Assembly (NCBI RefSeq): GCF_029210495.1
Contig: NZ_JARGDK010000001.1
Location: 92,000 to 155,999, forward strand
Reading direction: 5' to 3'
DNA length: 64,000 nt
Source: Pseudothioclava nitratireducens
Lineage (GTDB): Bacteria > Pseudomonadota > Alphaproteobacteria > Rhodobacterales > Rhodobacteraceae
This document shows, in pieces, positions 19,632 to 28,850 of the stretch (positions are counted from its first letter, which is position 1; each line of letters starts with the position of its first letter). The notes below the pieces were generated by a model. The model made no database searches and was not told the DNA's origin. It was given only the letters and a program-made list of their open reading frames with translations. A program made the translations under genes and the position numbers.

Positions 19632-21638
19632 TCAGCTTTCCGCGAGAAGGCCGCGCCCTTTCAGAAGCGGCTCGACGCCGGGCATCTTGCCCCGGAACTC
19701 CATGTAAAGCTCTTCCGCCGGACGGGAGCCACCGGTCGAGAGGATGAAGCGCTCGAGCCGCCCGGCAACCTCGGGGTCGAAGGGGCCGCCCGCTTCTTCG
19801 AATGCCGCGAAAGCGTCCGCATCCATCACCTCGGACCACATGTAGCTGTAATAGCCAGCCGAGTACCCATCGCCCGAGAAGACATGCGCGAAATGCGGTG
19901 TCGCGTGGCGCATTCCGATGGCCGCCGGCATACCAAGCGACGAGAGCACCTCGGCTTGTTTCTCCATCGGGTCGGCGGGCGCCGCGCCCTCGTGGAAGGC
20001 CAGATCGACGAGGGCCGAGCCCAGATATTCGACCGTGGCAAAGCCCTGATCATAGGTCGCCGCCGCCAGCAGCTTGTCGAGGAGCGCCTTGGGCATCGGA
20101 GCGCCGGTTTCATAGTGGCGCGCGTGGCGCTCGAGCACCTCGGGCACTTCAAGCCAGTGTTCGTAAAGCTGGCTTGGGAGTTCGACGAAATCGCGCGCGA
20201 CGCTGGTGCCCGAGATGAATTCGTAGGTCACATTGGAAAGCATCTGATGCAGCGCATGGCCGAACTCGTGGAAGAGCGTCCGGGCGTCGTCATAGGAGAG
20301 CAGCGTCGGGGCACCCTTGGCGAAGTTGCACACATTGATGACGATCGGACGGGTTTCGCCCCCGAGGTTCTTTTGCGAGCGCATCGCAGAGCACCACGCG
20401 CCCGATCGCTTCGAGCCGCGCGCGAAATAGTCGCCAAGGAACACCGCGATATGACGCCCCGCCCGGGTCACGTCCCAGCCACGCACATCGGGGTGATAGA
20501 ACGGGCCCTCGATCTCACGGAATTCCAGCCCGAAGAGCTTCGTCGCGGTGTCGAACATCGCGCCGAGCATGGCATCGAGGGAGAGATAAGGCTTGAGCGC
20601 CGCCTCGTCGAGATCGTGCTCCGCCACTCGGCGCTTCTCGGAATAGTAGCGCCAGTCCCACGGCTCCAGCTCACCGTTGATCCCGTCCTCGTGCATCATT
20701 CTCGCAAGGATCGCTCCATCCGCCTCGGCGCGCGCCTTGGCCGGCTCCCAGACGCGCATCAACAGATCGCGCACGCGGTCAGGGGTCTTGGCCATCTCCG
20801 GTTCGAGCTTGTAGTCGGCAAAGCTTGCATAGCCCAAAAGCCGCGCGCGTTCCTCGCGCAGCGTCAGGATCTCGGCGGCAATCGCGCGGTTGTCGGTCTC
20901 GCCGCCATTCGCGCCCCGCGCGGCCCATGCGCGCCAGGCTTGCTCGCGCAGATCGCGCCGGGTCGAGAATTGCAGAAAGGGCACGATGAGCGATCGCGAG
21001 AGCGTGATGACCGGCCCCTTCGCGCCGCGGTCTTCGCCAGCGGCGCGGGCCGTATCGACCACGAAATCGGGCAGGCCTGAAAGGTCGTCGATCTCCATGA
21101 ACCAGCCCCGCTCGTCGGCCAGAAGGTTCTGCGTGAACTGGTTCTGGATGATGGCGAGGCGTTCCTTGATCGCGCGCATCCGCTCGGCCTCCTCGCCAGT
21201 CAGGGCGGCGCCTGCGCGAATGAACATCTGATGATAGAGATCGGCCACACGCGCCTCTTCGGGGGCGAGCCCCGCGCGCTCTTCCCAGACCGCCCGCACC
21301 CGTGCGAAGAGCGCGGGGTTCATCGTGATTTCCGAGGAATAGGCGGCGAGTTTCGGCGCCAGATCGCGCTGCAACGCCTCACGCGCGGGCGTCGAATCCG
21401 CGCCCGACAAATTGTAGAAAACGCCCAGAACCTTATCGAGCGTCTCGCTTGCGCTCTCCATTGCGGCAATCGTATTGGCAAAATCGGCAGGCTCGGGGTT
21501 CTCGGCAATCGCGGCGATATTGGCGCGTGCCTCGATCAGCGCGGTCTCGATCGCGGGGCCGAAATCGGCATCGGACAGATCGGCGAAAGGCGGCAGGGCG
21601 AAGGGGCCGGTCCAGTCGGCCAAAAGCGGGTTCGTCAT
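19632..21638 (-). CDS. M3 family metallopeptidase (Dcp/oligopeptidase A type)
   Basis: A 668-residue zinc oligopeptidase that degrades short peptides. The zinc site is TLFHEFGHALHQML (HExxH) with the downstream Glu in FVELPSQLYEHW; the helical N-terminal domain of Dcp/PrlC-like enzymes covers about residues 1-300. Length fits peptidyl-dipeptidase Dcp. No signal peptide is seen, so it acts in the cytoplasm. The ATG at 21638 follows AAAGGAGATTTGCCCG; sequence further upstream in the same frame is the repeat of locus D translated. Confidence 0.92.
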   Translation of the reverse strand: MTNPLLADWTGPFALPPFADLSDADFGPAIETALIEARANIAAIAENPEPADFANTIAAMESASETLDKVLGVFYNLSGADSTPAREALQRDLAPKLAAYSSEITMNPALFARVRAVWEERAGLAPEEARVADLYHQMFIRAGAALTGEEAERMRAIKERLAIIQNQFTQNLLADERGWFMEIDDLSGLPDFVVDTARAAGEDRGAKGPVITLSRSLIVPFLQFSTRRDLREQAWRAWAARGANGGETDNRAIAAEILTLREERARLLGYASFADYKLEPEMAKTPDRVRDLLMRVWEPAKARAEADGAILARMMHEDGINGELEPWDWRYYSEKRRVAEHDLDEAALKPYLSLDAMLGAMFDTATKLFGLEFREIEGPFYHPDVRGWDVTRAGRHIAVFLGDYFARGSKRSGAWCSAMRSQKNLGGETRPIVINVCNFAKGAPTLLSYDDARTLFHEFGHALHQMLSNVTYEFISGTSVARDFVELPSQLYEHWLEVPEVLERHARHYETGAPMPKALLDKLLAAATYDQGFATVEYLGSALVDLAFHEGAAPADPMEKQAEVLSSLGMPAAIGMRHATPHFAHVFSGDGYSAGYYSYMWSEVMDADAFAAFEEAGGPFDPEVAGRLERFILSTGGSRPAEELYMEFRGKMPGVEPLLKGRGLLAES

Positions 21639-21698
21639 CGGGCAAATCTCCTTTGAGGGAAACCTAGGAGCGATACTGCCCGAGAACCAGCCCCTCTT

Positions 21699-21722
21699 GT
21701 CAGTCTGCCTCAAATATCCCCG
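21699..21722. repeat. Gene-end repeat overlapping the moeB stop codon (locus D)
   Basis: GTCAGTCTGCC, a linker, then CAAATATCCCCG matches the first unit of locus A read on the opposite strand (GTCAGTCTGCC-G-CAAATATCCC). The unit runs across the moeB stop codon at 21710, so the last codons of moeB are supplied by the repeat. Confidence 0.65.
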
Positions 21723-22783
21723 CCGGAGGCTCCTGCCCCCTCGGCCCGCGCACCGCAGACCACGCAATCCGCCCGACGTTTCACCGCGATCTCGCGGCTT
21801 TCGCCCCAGAGCATGTCATGGATCAGGAGCCGCCCGCGCAGCCCGCGCCCTGCGCCGGTGATGTCCTTCACAGCCTCCCCCGCCATCATGGTGCCGATGA
21901 CGCCCGGCAAGGCGCCGATCACGCCCGCCTCGGCACAAGAGGGCGCCAGCCCCGGCGCCGGCGCTTCGGGGAAAACGCAGGCGTAGCAGGGTGCTCCCCT
22001 GGCCGGATCATAGAGCGAGAGCTGCCCCTCCCACTGCGTGATCGCACCCGACAAGAGCGGTTTGCCCGCCGCCACGCAGGCCGCGTTCAACAGGTAGCGG
22101 GTCTCGAAATTATCGGTCCCGTCGATCACCAGATCATACTCCCCGACCAGCGCCGCCGCATCCCCGGCGTTGAGGCGGCGGTTATAGGGACGGACATCGA
22201 TATGAGGGTTAAGCGCGCGCATCGCGGCCTCGGCGGAAAAGACCTTGGGGATGCCGATATCGGCATCGCGGTGGATCACTTGCCGTTGCAGGTTGGAGTT
22301 CGAGACCACATCGTCATCGACGACGCCAATGGTGCCCACCCCCGCCGCTGCCAGATAGAGCAGCACCGGAGAGCCGAGCCCGCCTGCCCCCACCACCAAC
22401 ACCTTCGCGGATTTCAGCTTTTTCTGCCCCGGCCCGCCCAGTTCACGCAGCATGATATGGCGCGCGTAGCGGTCGAGTTCGGCCTCGGAGAAGGTGCCCG
22501 CAGGCCGGGCGCTGGCCTGCACCGGCTCGGCGGCCCGGCCGCGCAGGCGCGCGAGAAGCGCCGCATAGGCCCAGACCAGCCCGCCGATCATGCCCAGCGC
22601 CACCCATGCCAGAAGGCTTCCGCCGAAGACCCGACCCAGCGCGGGCATCCCAAGCCCGGCCAGCAGATGCGCCGCCACGATCACCACCCAGAGAACCGCC
22701 AGCGCCCCCCAAAGCCGCGACCGCGCCCAGCCGCGCCAATAGCCGAGCCCGGCCAATCCGATCAGCAGGATAAGCCCGAGCAT
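21710..22783 (-). CDS. moeB: MoeB/ThiF-type adenylyltransferase with N-terminal membrane domain
   Basis: An E1-like enzyme that adenylates the C-terminus of a sulfur-carrier protein such as MoaD or ThiS. The C-terminal 260 residues hold the ATP site VLVVGAGGLGSPVLLYLAAAG, NLQRQVIH, DGTDNFETRYL, the candidate catalytic Cys in SCAEAGVIG, and two zinc pairs CYAC and CVVC. Unusually, the first 95 residues contain about three membrane helices (2-17, 24-44, 56-77), making 357 residues against about 250 for E. coli MoeB. It starts three bases after dut stops and ends inside a repeat unit. Its carrier protein is not in the window. Confidence 0.85.
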   Translation of the reverse strand: MLGLILLIGLAGLGYWRGWARSRLWGALAVLWVVIVAAHLLAGLGMPALGRVFGGSLLAWVALGMIGGLVWAYAALLARLRGRAAEPVQASARPAGTFSEAELDRYARHIMLRELGGPGQKKLKSAKVLVVGAGGLGSPVLLYLAAAGVGTIGVVDDDVVSNSNLQRQVIHRDADIGIPKVFSAEAAMRALNPHIDVRPYNRRLNAGDAAALVGEYDLVIDGTDNFETRYLLNAACVAAGKPLLSGAITQWEGQLSLYDPARGAPCYACVFPEAPAPGLAPSCAEAGVIGALPGVIGTMMAGEAVKDITGAGRGLRGRLLIHDMLWGESREIAVKRRADCVVCGARAEGAGASGGDI

Positions 22784-22786
22784 CGC

Positions 22787-23254
22787 TCAGCCCCGCCCGG
22801 TCGAACCGAACCCGCCCTCGCCGCGTTCGGTGTCGCTCAGGGCCTCGGTGATCTCGTAGCGCGCCTGCACCACGGGCGCGATCACCGCCTGCGCGATCCG
22901 CTCGCCATGGGTCACGGTAAAGGGCTCGGCCCCAAGATTGATCAGCAGCACGCCCAGCGGGCCGCGATAGTCACAGTCGATCGTGCCCGGCGTGTTCGGC
23001 AGGCTGATCCCGTGTTTGAACGCGAGGCCCGAGCGCGGCCGGATCTGCATCTCGAACCCTTCGGGGATCTCAACACGCAGGCCCGTCGGAATGATCGAGC
23101 GCTGCATCGGGTAGAGGGTGAAACCGCTCTCGCGGTCCTCGGGGCGCAGGTTCGCGCGCAGATCGGCACCTGCCGCCCCCGCCGTCTCATAGGCCGGGAG
23201 TGCCACGCCCGGATCGGCCCAGTCCTCACGGATCACCCGGATCAGCGGCGTCAT
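22787..23254 (-). CDS. dut: Deoxyuridine triphosphatase (dUTPase)
   Basis: Hydrolyses dUTP to dUMP and pyrophosphate, keeping uracil out of DNA and feeding thymidylate synthesis. The 155-residue trimeric-type sequence has all five motifs: AGADLRA (1), [11 protein letters not shown] (2), [20 protein letters not shown] (3), [10 protein letters not shown] (4) and [11 protein letters not shown] at the C-terminus (5). The start ATG overlaps the coaBC stop by four bases (ATGA), indicating translational coupling. coaBC-dut is a common pairing. Confidence 0.97.
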   Translation of the reverse strand: MTPLIRVIREDWADPGVALPAYETAGAAGADLRANLRPEDRESGFTLYPMQRSIIPTGLRVEIPEGFEMQIRPRSGLAFKHGISLPNTPGTIDCDYRGPLGVLLINLGAEPFTVTHGERIAQAVIAPVVQARYEITEALSDTERGEGGFGSTGRG

Positions 23255-24447
23255 GCCAAGGCCTCCGCGATGCGCTGCGCAAGCCGCGCGGCCACTTCGG
23301 ATTTGCCCATGCGCGGCCAGCTCTCGGCCCCCTCCGCGTCGATCACGGTGACCGCGTTTTCGGTCCCGCCCATGATCCCCGTCGCGGGGCTCACATCATT
23401 GGCGACGATCCAGTCGCAGCCCTTGCGTGCCCGCTTGGCGGTTGCATGTGCAATCACATCATGGGTCTCGGCGGCAAAGCCCACCACCAGACCGGGACGG
23501 CCCTTTTTCATCTGACTGACGGTCGCAAGAATATCCGGGTTCTCCGCGAATTCGAGCGCGGGCAGGCTCCCGGTGCCATCCTTCTTCATCTTCTTGTCGG
23601 CGGCATTGGCCACGCGCCAATCCGCCACGGCGGCGGCAAAGATCGCCGCATCGGCGGGCAGCGCCGCCTGCACCGCGTCCAACATCTCGCGCGCGGTTTC
23701 CACCCGGATCAGATCGACGCCTTGCGGGGGCGCGACCGTTGCGGGGCCGGTAACGAAACTCACCTTCGCGCCCAGATCACGCAGGGCCGCGGCCAACGCC
23801 GTGCCCTGCGCGCCCGAGGAGCGGTTCGCAATGTAGCGCACCGGGTCGATCGGCTCATGCGTCGGACCGGAGGTCACGATTACATGCTTGCCCGCAAGCG
23901 GCCCGCCGCCCAGCGCGGCCTCGATGCCCGCCACGATCTCCAGCGGCTCGGCCATCCGCCCCGGCCCGTATTCGCCACAGGCCATTTCGCCTGCGTTCGG
24001 CCCGACGCTCAGCACCCCATCCGCCGCCAGAACCGCCCGGTTGCGCGCGGTCGCGGGATGCTCCCACATCCGCACATTCATCGCCGGCGCCAGCAGCACG
24101 CGCTTGTCCGTCGCAAGCAACAGCGTCGAAGCCAGATCATTCGCAAGCCCCGCCGCCATCTTCGCCATAAGATCGGCCGTCGCGGGTGCGACCACGACCA
24201 GATCGGCCGCGCGACTAAGCTGGATATGGCCCATCTCGGCCTCATCCGTCAGATCGAACAGATCACGGTAGACCTTGGACCCCGAGAGCGCCGAAACGCT
24301 GAGCGGCGTGACGAATTCCTCGGCAGCGCGCGTCAGCACAGGCACCACCTCGGCCCCGCGCTCGCGCAGCCGCCGGATCAGATCGAGCGACTTGTAGGCC
24401 GCGATCCCGCCGCCGATGATCAGAAGAACCTTCTTGCCCGCGAGCAT
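23251..24447 (-). CDS. coaBC: Bifunctional phosphopantothenoylcysteine decarboxylase/synthase
   Basis: Catalyses two steps of coenzyme A synthesis: CTP-dependent ligation of cysteine to phosphopantothenate (C-terminal CoaB) and decarboxylation (N-terminal CoaC flavodomain). [18 protein letters not shown] is the flavin-binding opening, APAMNVRMW and [13 protein letters not shown] are CoaC active-site loops, and [20 protein letters not shown] opens CoaB. The ATG at 24447 is preferred to 24462 because GGAGGGTGCG sits right before it and MLAGKK aligns with the E. coli Dfp N-terminus. It follows chaN by 63 bases in the same direction. Confidence 0.95.
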   Translation of the reverse strand: MLAGKKVLLIIGGGIAAYKSLDLIRRLRERGAEVVPVLTRAAEEFVTPLSVSALSGSKVYRDLFDLTDEAEMGHIQLSRAADLVVVAPATADLMAKMAAGLANDLASTLLLATDKRVLLAPAMNVRMWEHPATARNRAVLAADGVLSVGPNAGEMACGEYGPGRMAEPLEIVAGIEAALGGGPLAGKHVIVTSGPTHEPIDPVRYIANRSSGAQGTALAAALRDLGAKVSFVTGPATVAPPQGVDLIRVETAREMLDAVQAALPADAAIFAAAVADWRVANAADKKMKKDGTGSLPALEFAENPDILATVSQMKKGRPGLVVGFAAETHDVIAHATAKRARKGCDWIVANDVSPATGIMGGTENAVTVIDAEGAESWPRMGKSEVAARLAQRIAEALA

Positions 24448-24510
24448 CGCACCCTCCGCCATTTGTCAAAGGTTTAGGGGGCGGGGGGGCCGCACGCAAG
24501 GCCCGCGCGC

Positions 24511-25341
24511 CTATCGGAAGGCCTCACAGGGGTCGGGACGCTCGGTCGGGGCGGTGGCGATCCAGAAATCATAGGGCAGCCCGGTCTCGGGTTCCGCGCC
24601 CGGATCGCGCTCGATCTGGCCCAATGCGAACAGTCGGATGCCGGGCAGCGCCTTGCGGATCATCGCCGGCACGGCACGGTCGGTGCGGGCGTGCCCCGTC
24701 CCGGTGATCAGCGCCACCGGCCCGCCGGTCGTCTTGCGCGCCCGGATCACCGCGCGGGCAAAGACCGCATCGCGCAGCCGCTGCGCCGCGACGATGCCGG
24801 GCAGCGCCTCGGGGGGCAGGGCGTTGCAGTGATCGCGCTGCGCCTCGGCTTCAAGCTGGGCCTGAAGCTCGGGCGGATAGGGCTGGTCGATGCCAAAGCC
24901 TGCCGCGTCTACCCCAAGGAATTTCTCGGCCCCCTCGGCAATGGCCGCGCGCAACGCATCGCGCGGCAGGGCGGCACCGATGATAAGCGCGTCGGGCGCG
25001 GCCTCGAAAATCGGGGCGTAGAGCGCGAAATCGGGCCAGCCCGCTTCCTCCCATCCGACAGCCTCGGCCAGCGCCTCCGGGTCTGCGCGCAATTCTGGCG
25101 TGATGATCGCCGCCTGATCCGGGGTCAGCATCTCGAAGACGAGCGCCCGCGGCTTGAGCGCCGCCACCGCCGCCGCCTGATTGAGATGGTGGCCCGGATT
25201 GTCATGCACCTCGCCCAGCACCGCGATATCGGGCTGCGCGGTCTGGATGAAGGTCGGCAGCATCTGCGCCTCGATCTCCATGGCAGAGACGGGCGCGGCG
25301 AGCGTCGCGCCAAGCGCGCAGGCAAGCAGAACGTGTTTCAT
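24511..25341 (-). CDS. ChaN family (haem-binding/Tiki-like) exported protein
   Basis: A 276-residue protein of the ChaN family, members of which bind haem in Campylobacter and share a fold with Tiki proteins. The family motif is IAVLGEVHDNPGHHLNQAA, with PRALVFEMLTPDQA and ALITGTGHARTDRAVP later on. A short signal peptide (MKHVLLACALGATLAAPVSA) indicates export; a Cys at residue 8 lies in the hydrophobic core and is not a convincing lipobox. The ATG overlaps the rpoH2 stop by four bases, so the two are translationally coupled and the protein is probably made with the stress sigma factor. Confidence 0.75.
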   Translation of the reverse strand: MKHVLLACALGATLAAPVSAMEIEAQMLPTFIQTAQPDIAVLGEVHDNPGHHLNQAAAVAALKPRALVFEMLTPDQAAIITPELRADPEALAEAVGWEEAGWPDFALYAPIFEAAPDALIIGAALPRDALRAAIAEGAEKFLGVDAAGFGIDQPYPPELQAQLEAEAQRDHCNALPPEALPGIVAAQRLRDAVFARAVIRARKTTGGPVALITGTGHARTDRAVPAMIRKALPGIRLFALGQIERDPGAEPETGLPYDFWIATAPTERPDPCEAFR

Positions 25342-26216
25342 AGCAGAAGGTTCTGCACCTCGCCCCCGTGGCTTTCAAGGCTTTTGCGCATCTTGCCAAA
25401 GGCTTGCGCCTCAAGCTGCCGGATGCGTTCCTTGGACAAACCCAGTTCCTCGCCAAGGCTTTCAAGGGTGCGGGGCGCTTCGATCAGGCGGCGCTCTGTG
25501 ACGATATACCGCTCCCGGTCCGAGAGCCGATCCATCGCCTCCCCGATCCAGCCGCGCATCAGCGCGCCGTCATGGTCTTCGGTCACGCGTTCCTCGGGAC
25601 CCGGCCCGTCATCAATCAGCGTATCGACCCATTCACGGCCCTCGTCCTCGGTCGATTGGGTCGCGTTAAGCGAGAAGTCGGACCCCGAAAGCCGCCCTTC
25701 CATCATCTCCACGTCCGCGAGCGGCACACCGATCACCTCGGCCACCCGCGCCCGGATCGCCGCGCCGTCGAGCGTTACACCCTCGGCATTCGCCTCGCGC
25801 TCGATCTGCGCCTGCACGCGGCGCATATTGAAAAACAGCGACTTCTGCGAACTGGTCGAGCCTGTGCGCACCATCGACCAGTTGCGCATCACGAATTCCT
25901 GAATCGAGGCCTTGATCCACCAGACCGCGTAGGTCGAAAACCGCACACCGCGATCGGGGTCGAACTTGTCAGCGGCCTTCATCAAGCCAAGGCTCGCCTC
26001 CTGAATAAGATCGCTCATCGGCGCGCCGTAGCGGCGGAATTTCGACGCCATCGAGATCGCCAGCCGCATGTAAGCCGTCACAAGCCGGTGCAACGCCTGT
26101 TCGTCGCGGTGATCCCGCCACGCCCGTGCGAGTTCAAGTTCGGTCTCGGCGTCGAGATATTCCGCGCGCATCGCTTTGCGCGGAAGGGTCTCATCGGTCA
26201 TTCCTTCGGTTGCCAT
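25338..26216 (-). CDS. rpoH2: RNA polymerase sigma-32 factor, RpoH-II type
   Basis: A 292-residue sigma factor of the heat-shock group. Region 2 reads SDLIQEASLGLMKAADKFDPDRGVRFSTYAVWWIKASIQEFV, the RpoH box is QKSLFFNMRR, and region 4 has LESLGEELGLSKERIRQLEAQA. Its divergence from classical RpoH fits the second RpoH of Rhodobacterales, which in Rhodobacter sphaeroides takes part in the singlet-oxygen response. The ATG at 26216 follows GGGAGACTGAG. It heads a run rpoH2-chaN-coaBC-dut-moeB on the minus strand. Confidence 0.9.
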   Translation of the reverse strand: MATEGMTDETLPRKAMRAEYLDAETELELARAWRDHRDEQALHRLVTAYMRLAISMASKFRRYGAPMSDLIQEASLGLMKAADKFDPDRGVRFSTYAVWWIKASIQEFVMRNWSMVRTGSTSSQKSLFFNMRRVQAQIEREANAEGVTLDGAAIRARVAEVIGVPLADVEMMEGRLSGSDFSLNATQSTEDEGREWVDTLIDDGPGPEERVTEDHDGALMRGWIGEAMDRLSDRERYIVTERRLIEAPRTLESLGEELGLSKERIRQLEAQAFGKMRKSLESHGGEVQNLLL

Positions 26217-26284
26217 CTCAGTCTCCCGGGTCTCCCACCCAACTGTTGGCCGTCCATCTTCAGAGTATGGGGCACGACTCTTCT

Positions 26285-26309
26285 AACTTCCCAGAGAGAA
26301 TTTGGTTCC
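26285..26309 (-). promoter_or_regulatory. Candidate ECF-type promoter upstream of rpoH2
   Basis: On the minus strand GGAAC (26309-26305) is followed after 16 bases by AGTT (26288-26285), about 70 bases before the rpoH2 ATG. This resembles the GGAAC-N16/17-CGTT pattern of ECF sigma promoters. The RpoE-type TGATCC hexamer known upstream of rpoHII in Rhodobacter was not seen. Weak evidence. Confidence 0.25.
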
Positions 26310-26449
26310 TCACGAAAAAGTTCAATCTGCCGCATATGTTTCGAGCCCTGTGCAAATTCGCACATCGACCTTACGGGCGGGACCTTGTTAACCATTCATC
26401 AACCAAGCTGCGCTAGCCGTTAACCTGTGTGAAGGGCAGGCAGGACAGC

Positions 26450-27961
26450 ATGGTCGCCAGAACCTATACCGTCGCCTTCGAAGGCGTCGAAGCGCGCCTC
26501 GTCGAGGTGCAATGCGCGCTTGCGGCCGGGATGCCCGGTTTCTCGGTCGTGGGTCTGCCTGACAAGGCCGTGTCCGAGGCGCGCGAGAGGGTGCGCGCGG
26601 CGCTGGGGGCGCTCTCCATCGCGCTGCCGATGAAAAAGATCACGATCAACCTTTCGCCTGCGGATCTGCCCAAGGAGGGTTCGCATTTCGACCTGCCGAT
26701 CGCGCTTGCGGTGCTGGCGGCGATCGGGATCATTCCGCCCGAAGACATAGAGGATTGCGTGTCGATCGGAGAATTGTCGCTCGATGGGCGGCTCATCCCG
26801 GTTGTGGGCGCCCTGCCCTCCGCCATGGCCGCCGCCGAGGCCGGGCGCGCCCTGATCTGTCCCGCCGCCTGCGGGTCAGAGGCTGCCTGGGTCGGCGCGA
26901 CACAGGTCTTTGCCCCCTCGACGCTCGATGCGGCGCTGCGCCATTTCACGGGCCAATCCCCCCTGCCCCCGGCCCGCCCCGGCGAGGTGACACCCGATCC
27001 CTCCCTGCGCGATCTGCGCGATGTCAAAGGTCAGGAGCGCGCCAAACGCGCGCTGGAAATAGCCGCTGCCGGGCGGCATCATCTGTTCATGGTCGGCCCG
27101 CCCGGCGCCGGCAAATCCATGCTCGCCGCGCGGCTGCCCGGCATCCTGCCCCCTCTGAACGCCGCCGAGGCGCTGGAGACTTCGATGATCCAGTCGCTCG
27201 CCGGATTGTTATCGGATGGCGGCATCTCTCGCACCCGCCCGTTCCGGGAGCCGCATCACACCGCCTCGACCGCTGCCATGATCGGCGGCGGGCGCGGGGC
27301 GCGGCCCGGCGAAATCAGCCTCGCCCATAATGGCGTCCTGTTCATGGACGAGTTCCCCGAGTTCGCGCGCACCGTCCTTGATACGCTGCGCCAGCCCATC
27401 GAGACCGGAGAGGTCGTCGTCGCCCGCGCCAATGCCCATGTGCGCTACCCCTGCCGCTTCCTGTTGATTGCTGCGGCAAACCCTTGCAAATGCGGCCATT
27501 TCGGCGATGCGGCGCGGGCCTGTTCTCGTGCGCCGGGTTGCGCCGAAGATTATCTCGGGCGCATTTCGGGGCCGCTGATGGACCGGTTCGACCTGCGCAT
27601 CGAGGTGCCGCCGGTGGGATTTGCCGATCTCGACCTGCCCGCTTCGGGCGACAGTTCCGCGACGGTAGCCGCACGCGTCGCTGCCGCCCGTGCGGTGCAA
27701 AACGCGCGCTTTTCCGCCCACCCGGCCACCCGCACCAATGCCGAGGCCGAAGGCGCAATTCTTGAACAGATCGCTGGCCCGGATGCCGAGGGGCGCGACC
27801 TGTTGACCCGTGCGGCAGAACGCTTCGGCCTCTCTGCGCGGGCCTATCATCGCATTTTGCGGGTGGCGCGCACGGTTGCCGATCTCGACGGGTCCGAGCA
27901 TGTGCGCAAGCCGCATCTGGCCGAGGCGATCAGCTTCCGGCTCACCGGGGCGGCAGGCTGA
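26450..27961 (+). CDS. comM: YifB/ComM family Mg-chelatase-like AAA+ ATPase
   Basis: A 503-residue AAA+ protein. In Vibrio, ComM is a helicase that drives branch migration during natural transformation. An N-terminal ChlI-like domain (VEVQCALAAGMPGFSVVGLPD; KKITINLSPADLPKEGSHFDLPIAL) precedes the ATPase: Walker A MVGPPGAGKSMLA, Walker B VLFMDEFPEF and the NPC motif with AANPCKCGHFGD and CSRAPGC cysteines. The C-terminal domain is ARAYHRILRVARTVADL. The ATG at 26450 is preferred over the GTG at 26429 because MVARTYTVAFEGVEA is the usual start. Its last 20 bases overlap the convergent esterase gene. Confidence 0.92.
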   Translation: MVARTYTVAFEGVEARLVEVQCALAAGMPGFSVVGLPDKAVSEARERVRAALGALSIALPMKKITINLSPADLPKEGSHFDLPIALAVLAAIGIIPPEDIEDCVSIGELSLDGRLIPVVGALPSAMAAAEAGRALICPAACGSEAAWVGATQVFAPSTLDAALRHFTGQSPLPPARPGEVTPDPSLRDLRDVKGQERAKRALEIAAAGRHHLFMVGPPGAGKSMLAARLPGILPPLNAAEALETSMIQSLAGLLSDGGISRTRPFREPHHTASTAAMIGGGRGARPGEISLAHNGVLFMDEFPEFARTVLDTLRQPIETGEVVVARANAHVRYPCRFLLIAAANPCKCGHFGDAARACSRAPGCAEDYLGRISGPLMDRFDLRIEVPPVGFADLDLPASGDSSATVAARVAAARAVQNARFSAHPATRTNAEAEGAILEQIAGPDAEGRDLLTRAAERFGLSARAYHRILRVARTVADLDGSEHVRKPHLAEAISFRLTGAAG

Positions 27962-28850
27962 GCATCTGCCGGATGGTCCGCGCCGCATCACTCAGCGCCG
28001 CACGAGCCTCGGGGATGTAACCGTCAAAGAGCTGCCAGACATGCGGCGCGCGCGGCCAGCTCTGGACCATGACCTCCGCGCCGAAGTCGCGCAGCCGCGC
28101 CGCCATGCGCAGGCTGTCATCCGCCAGAATCTCCGTTTCCGAATGCTGGATAAGAACGGGCGGCGCGCCCGGAAAGGCCGCGAAGAGGGGTGAGGCATCG
28201 GGGTGATCGGGTGCAGCGCCTTGCAGCACGAAATCCCGCGCCTCCTGCAAGCGATCAGAGGGCAGCATCGGGTCGCGGCGGGCATTGATGCGGTAACTCT
28301 CGCCACTGCCGGTCATGTCGGTCCAGGGCGAAAATGCGACCAGCCCCGCAGGTGGCGTTCCCCGTGCGCACAGCCGCGCCAAGAGCGCCAGCGCAAGCCC
28401 GCCGCCCGCGCTGTCCCCGCCCAGGACGATCCCGTCAGGCGCGTAGCCGCACGCTATCAGGTGATCCCAGACGGTCTCGGCATCGGTCATCGCGGCTGGG
28501 AAAGGATGCTCCGGGGCCAACCGATAGCCCGGCAGAATCACCTCGACCCGCGCCAGCCGCGAGATCCGCGCCGCCAGCGCCCGATGTGTTCGGGGCGAGC
28601 CCGCCAAATAACCACCGCCGTGGAAATAAAGCATGATCTTGCGCGGATCGGACACGCGCCCAGAGCGAACGGCCAACCCGCTGACCTCACCCAAAGGGAC
28701 GGGAAGGCTCAGCGTGAAAGGCGGCGTTCGGAGGAAGGCGGCGCCGAACTCGGCCTGCTTACGGGCCTCGACCGGGTCTCGCACACGGCTCAGATACGGC
28801 CGCGCCGACAAGCGCAGCGCGATGTTCAAGAACTCTTGGCGCAGGCTCAT
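27942..28850 (-). CDS. Alpha/beta hydrolase, hormone-sensitive-lipase-type esterase
   Basis: A 302-residue esterase of the HSL family (family IV). The oxyanion-hole motif is HGGGYLAGS, the nucleophile elbow GDSAGG, the acid is probably in ETEILADDS and the catalytic His in APHVWQLFD. Such enzymes hydrolyse short-chain esters; the substrate is unknown. Its ATG shares one base with the gshB stop (TGATG), so it is translationally coupled to gshB; a TTG one codon earlier would be inside that stop. The 3' end overlaps comM by 20 bases. Confidence 0.88.
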   Translation of the reverse strand: MSLRQEFLNIALRLSARPYLSRVRDPVEARKQAEFGAAFLRTPPFTLSLPVPLGEVSGLAVRSGRVSDPRKIMLYFHGGGYLAGSPRTHRALAARISRLARVEVILPGYRLAPEHPFPAAMTDAETVWDHLIACGYAPDGIVLGGDSAGGGLALALLARLCARGTPPAGLVAFSPWTDMTGSGESYRINARRDPMLPSDRLQEARDFVLQGAAPDHPDASPLFAAFPGAPPVLIQHSETEILADDSLRMAARLRDFGAEVMVQSWPRAPHVWQLFDGYIPEARAALSDAARTIRQMLSLPPR

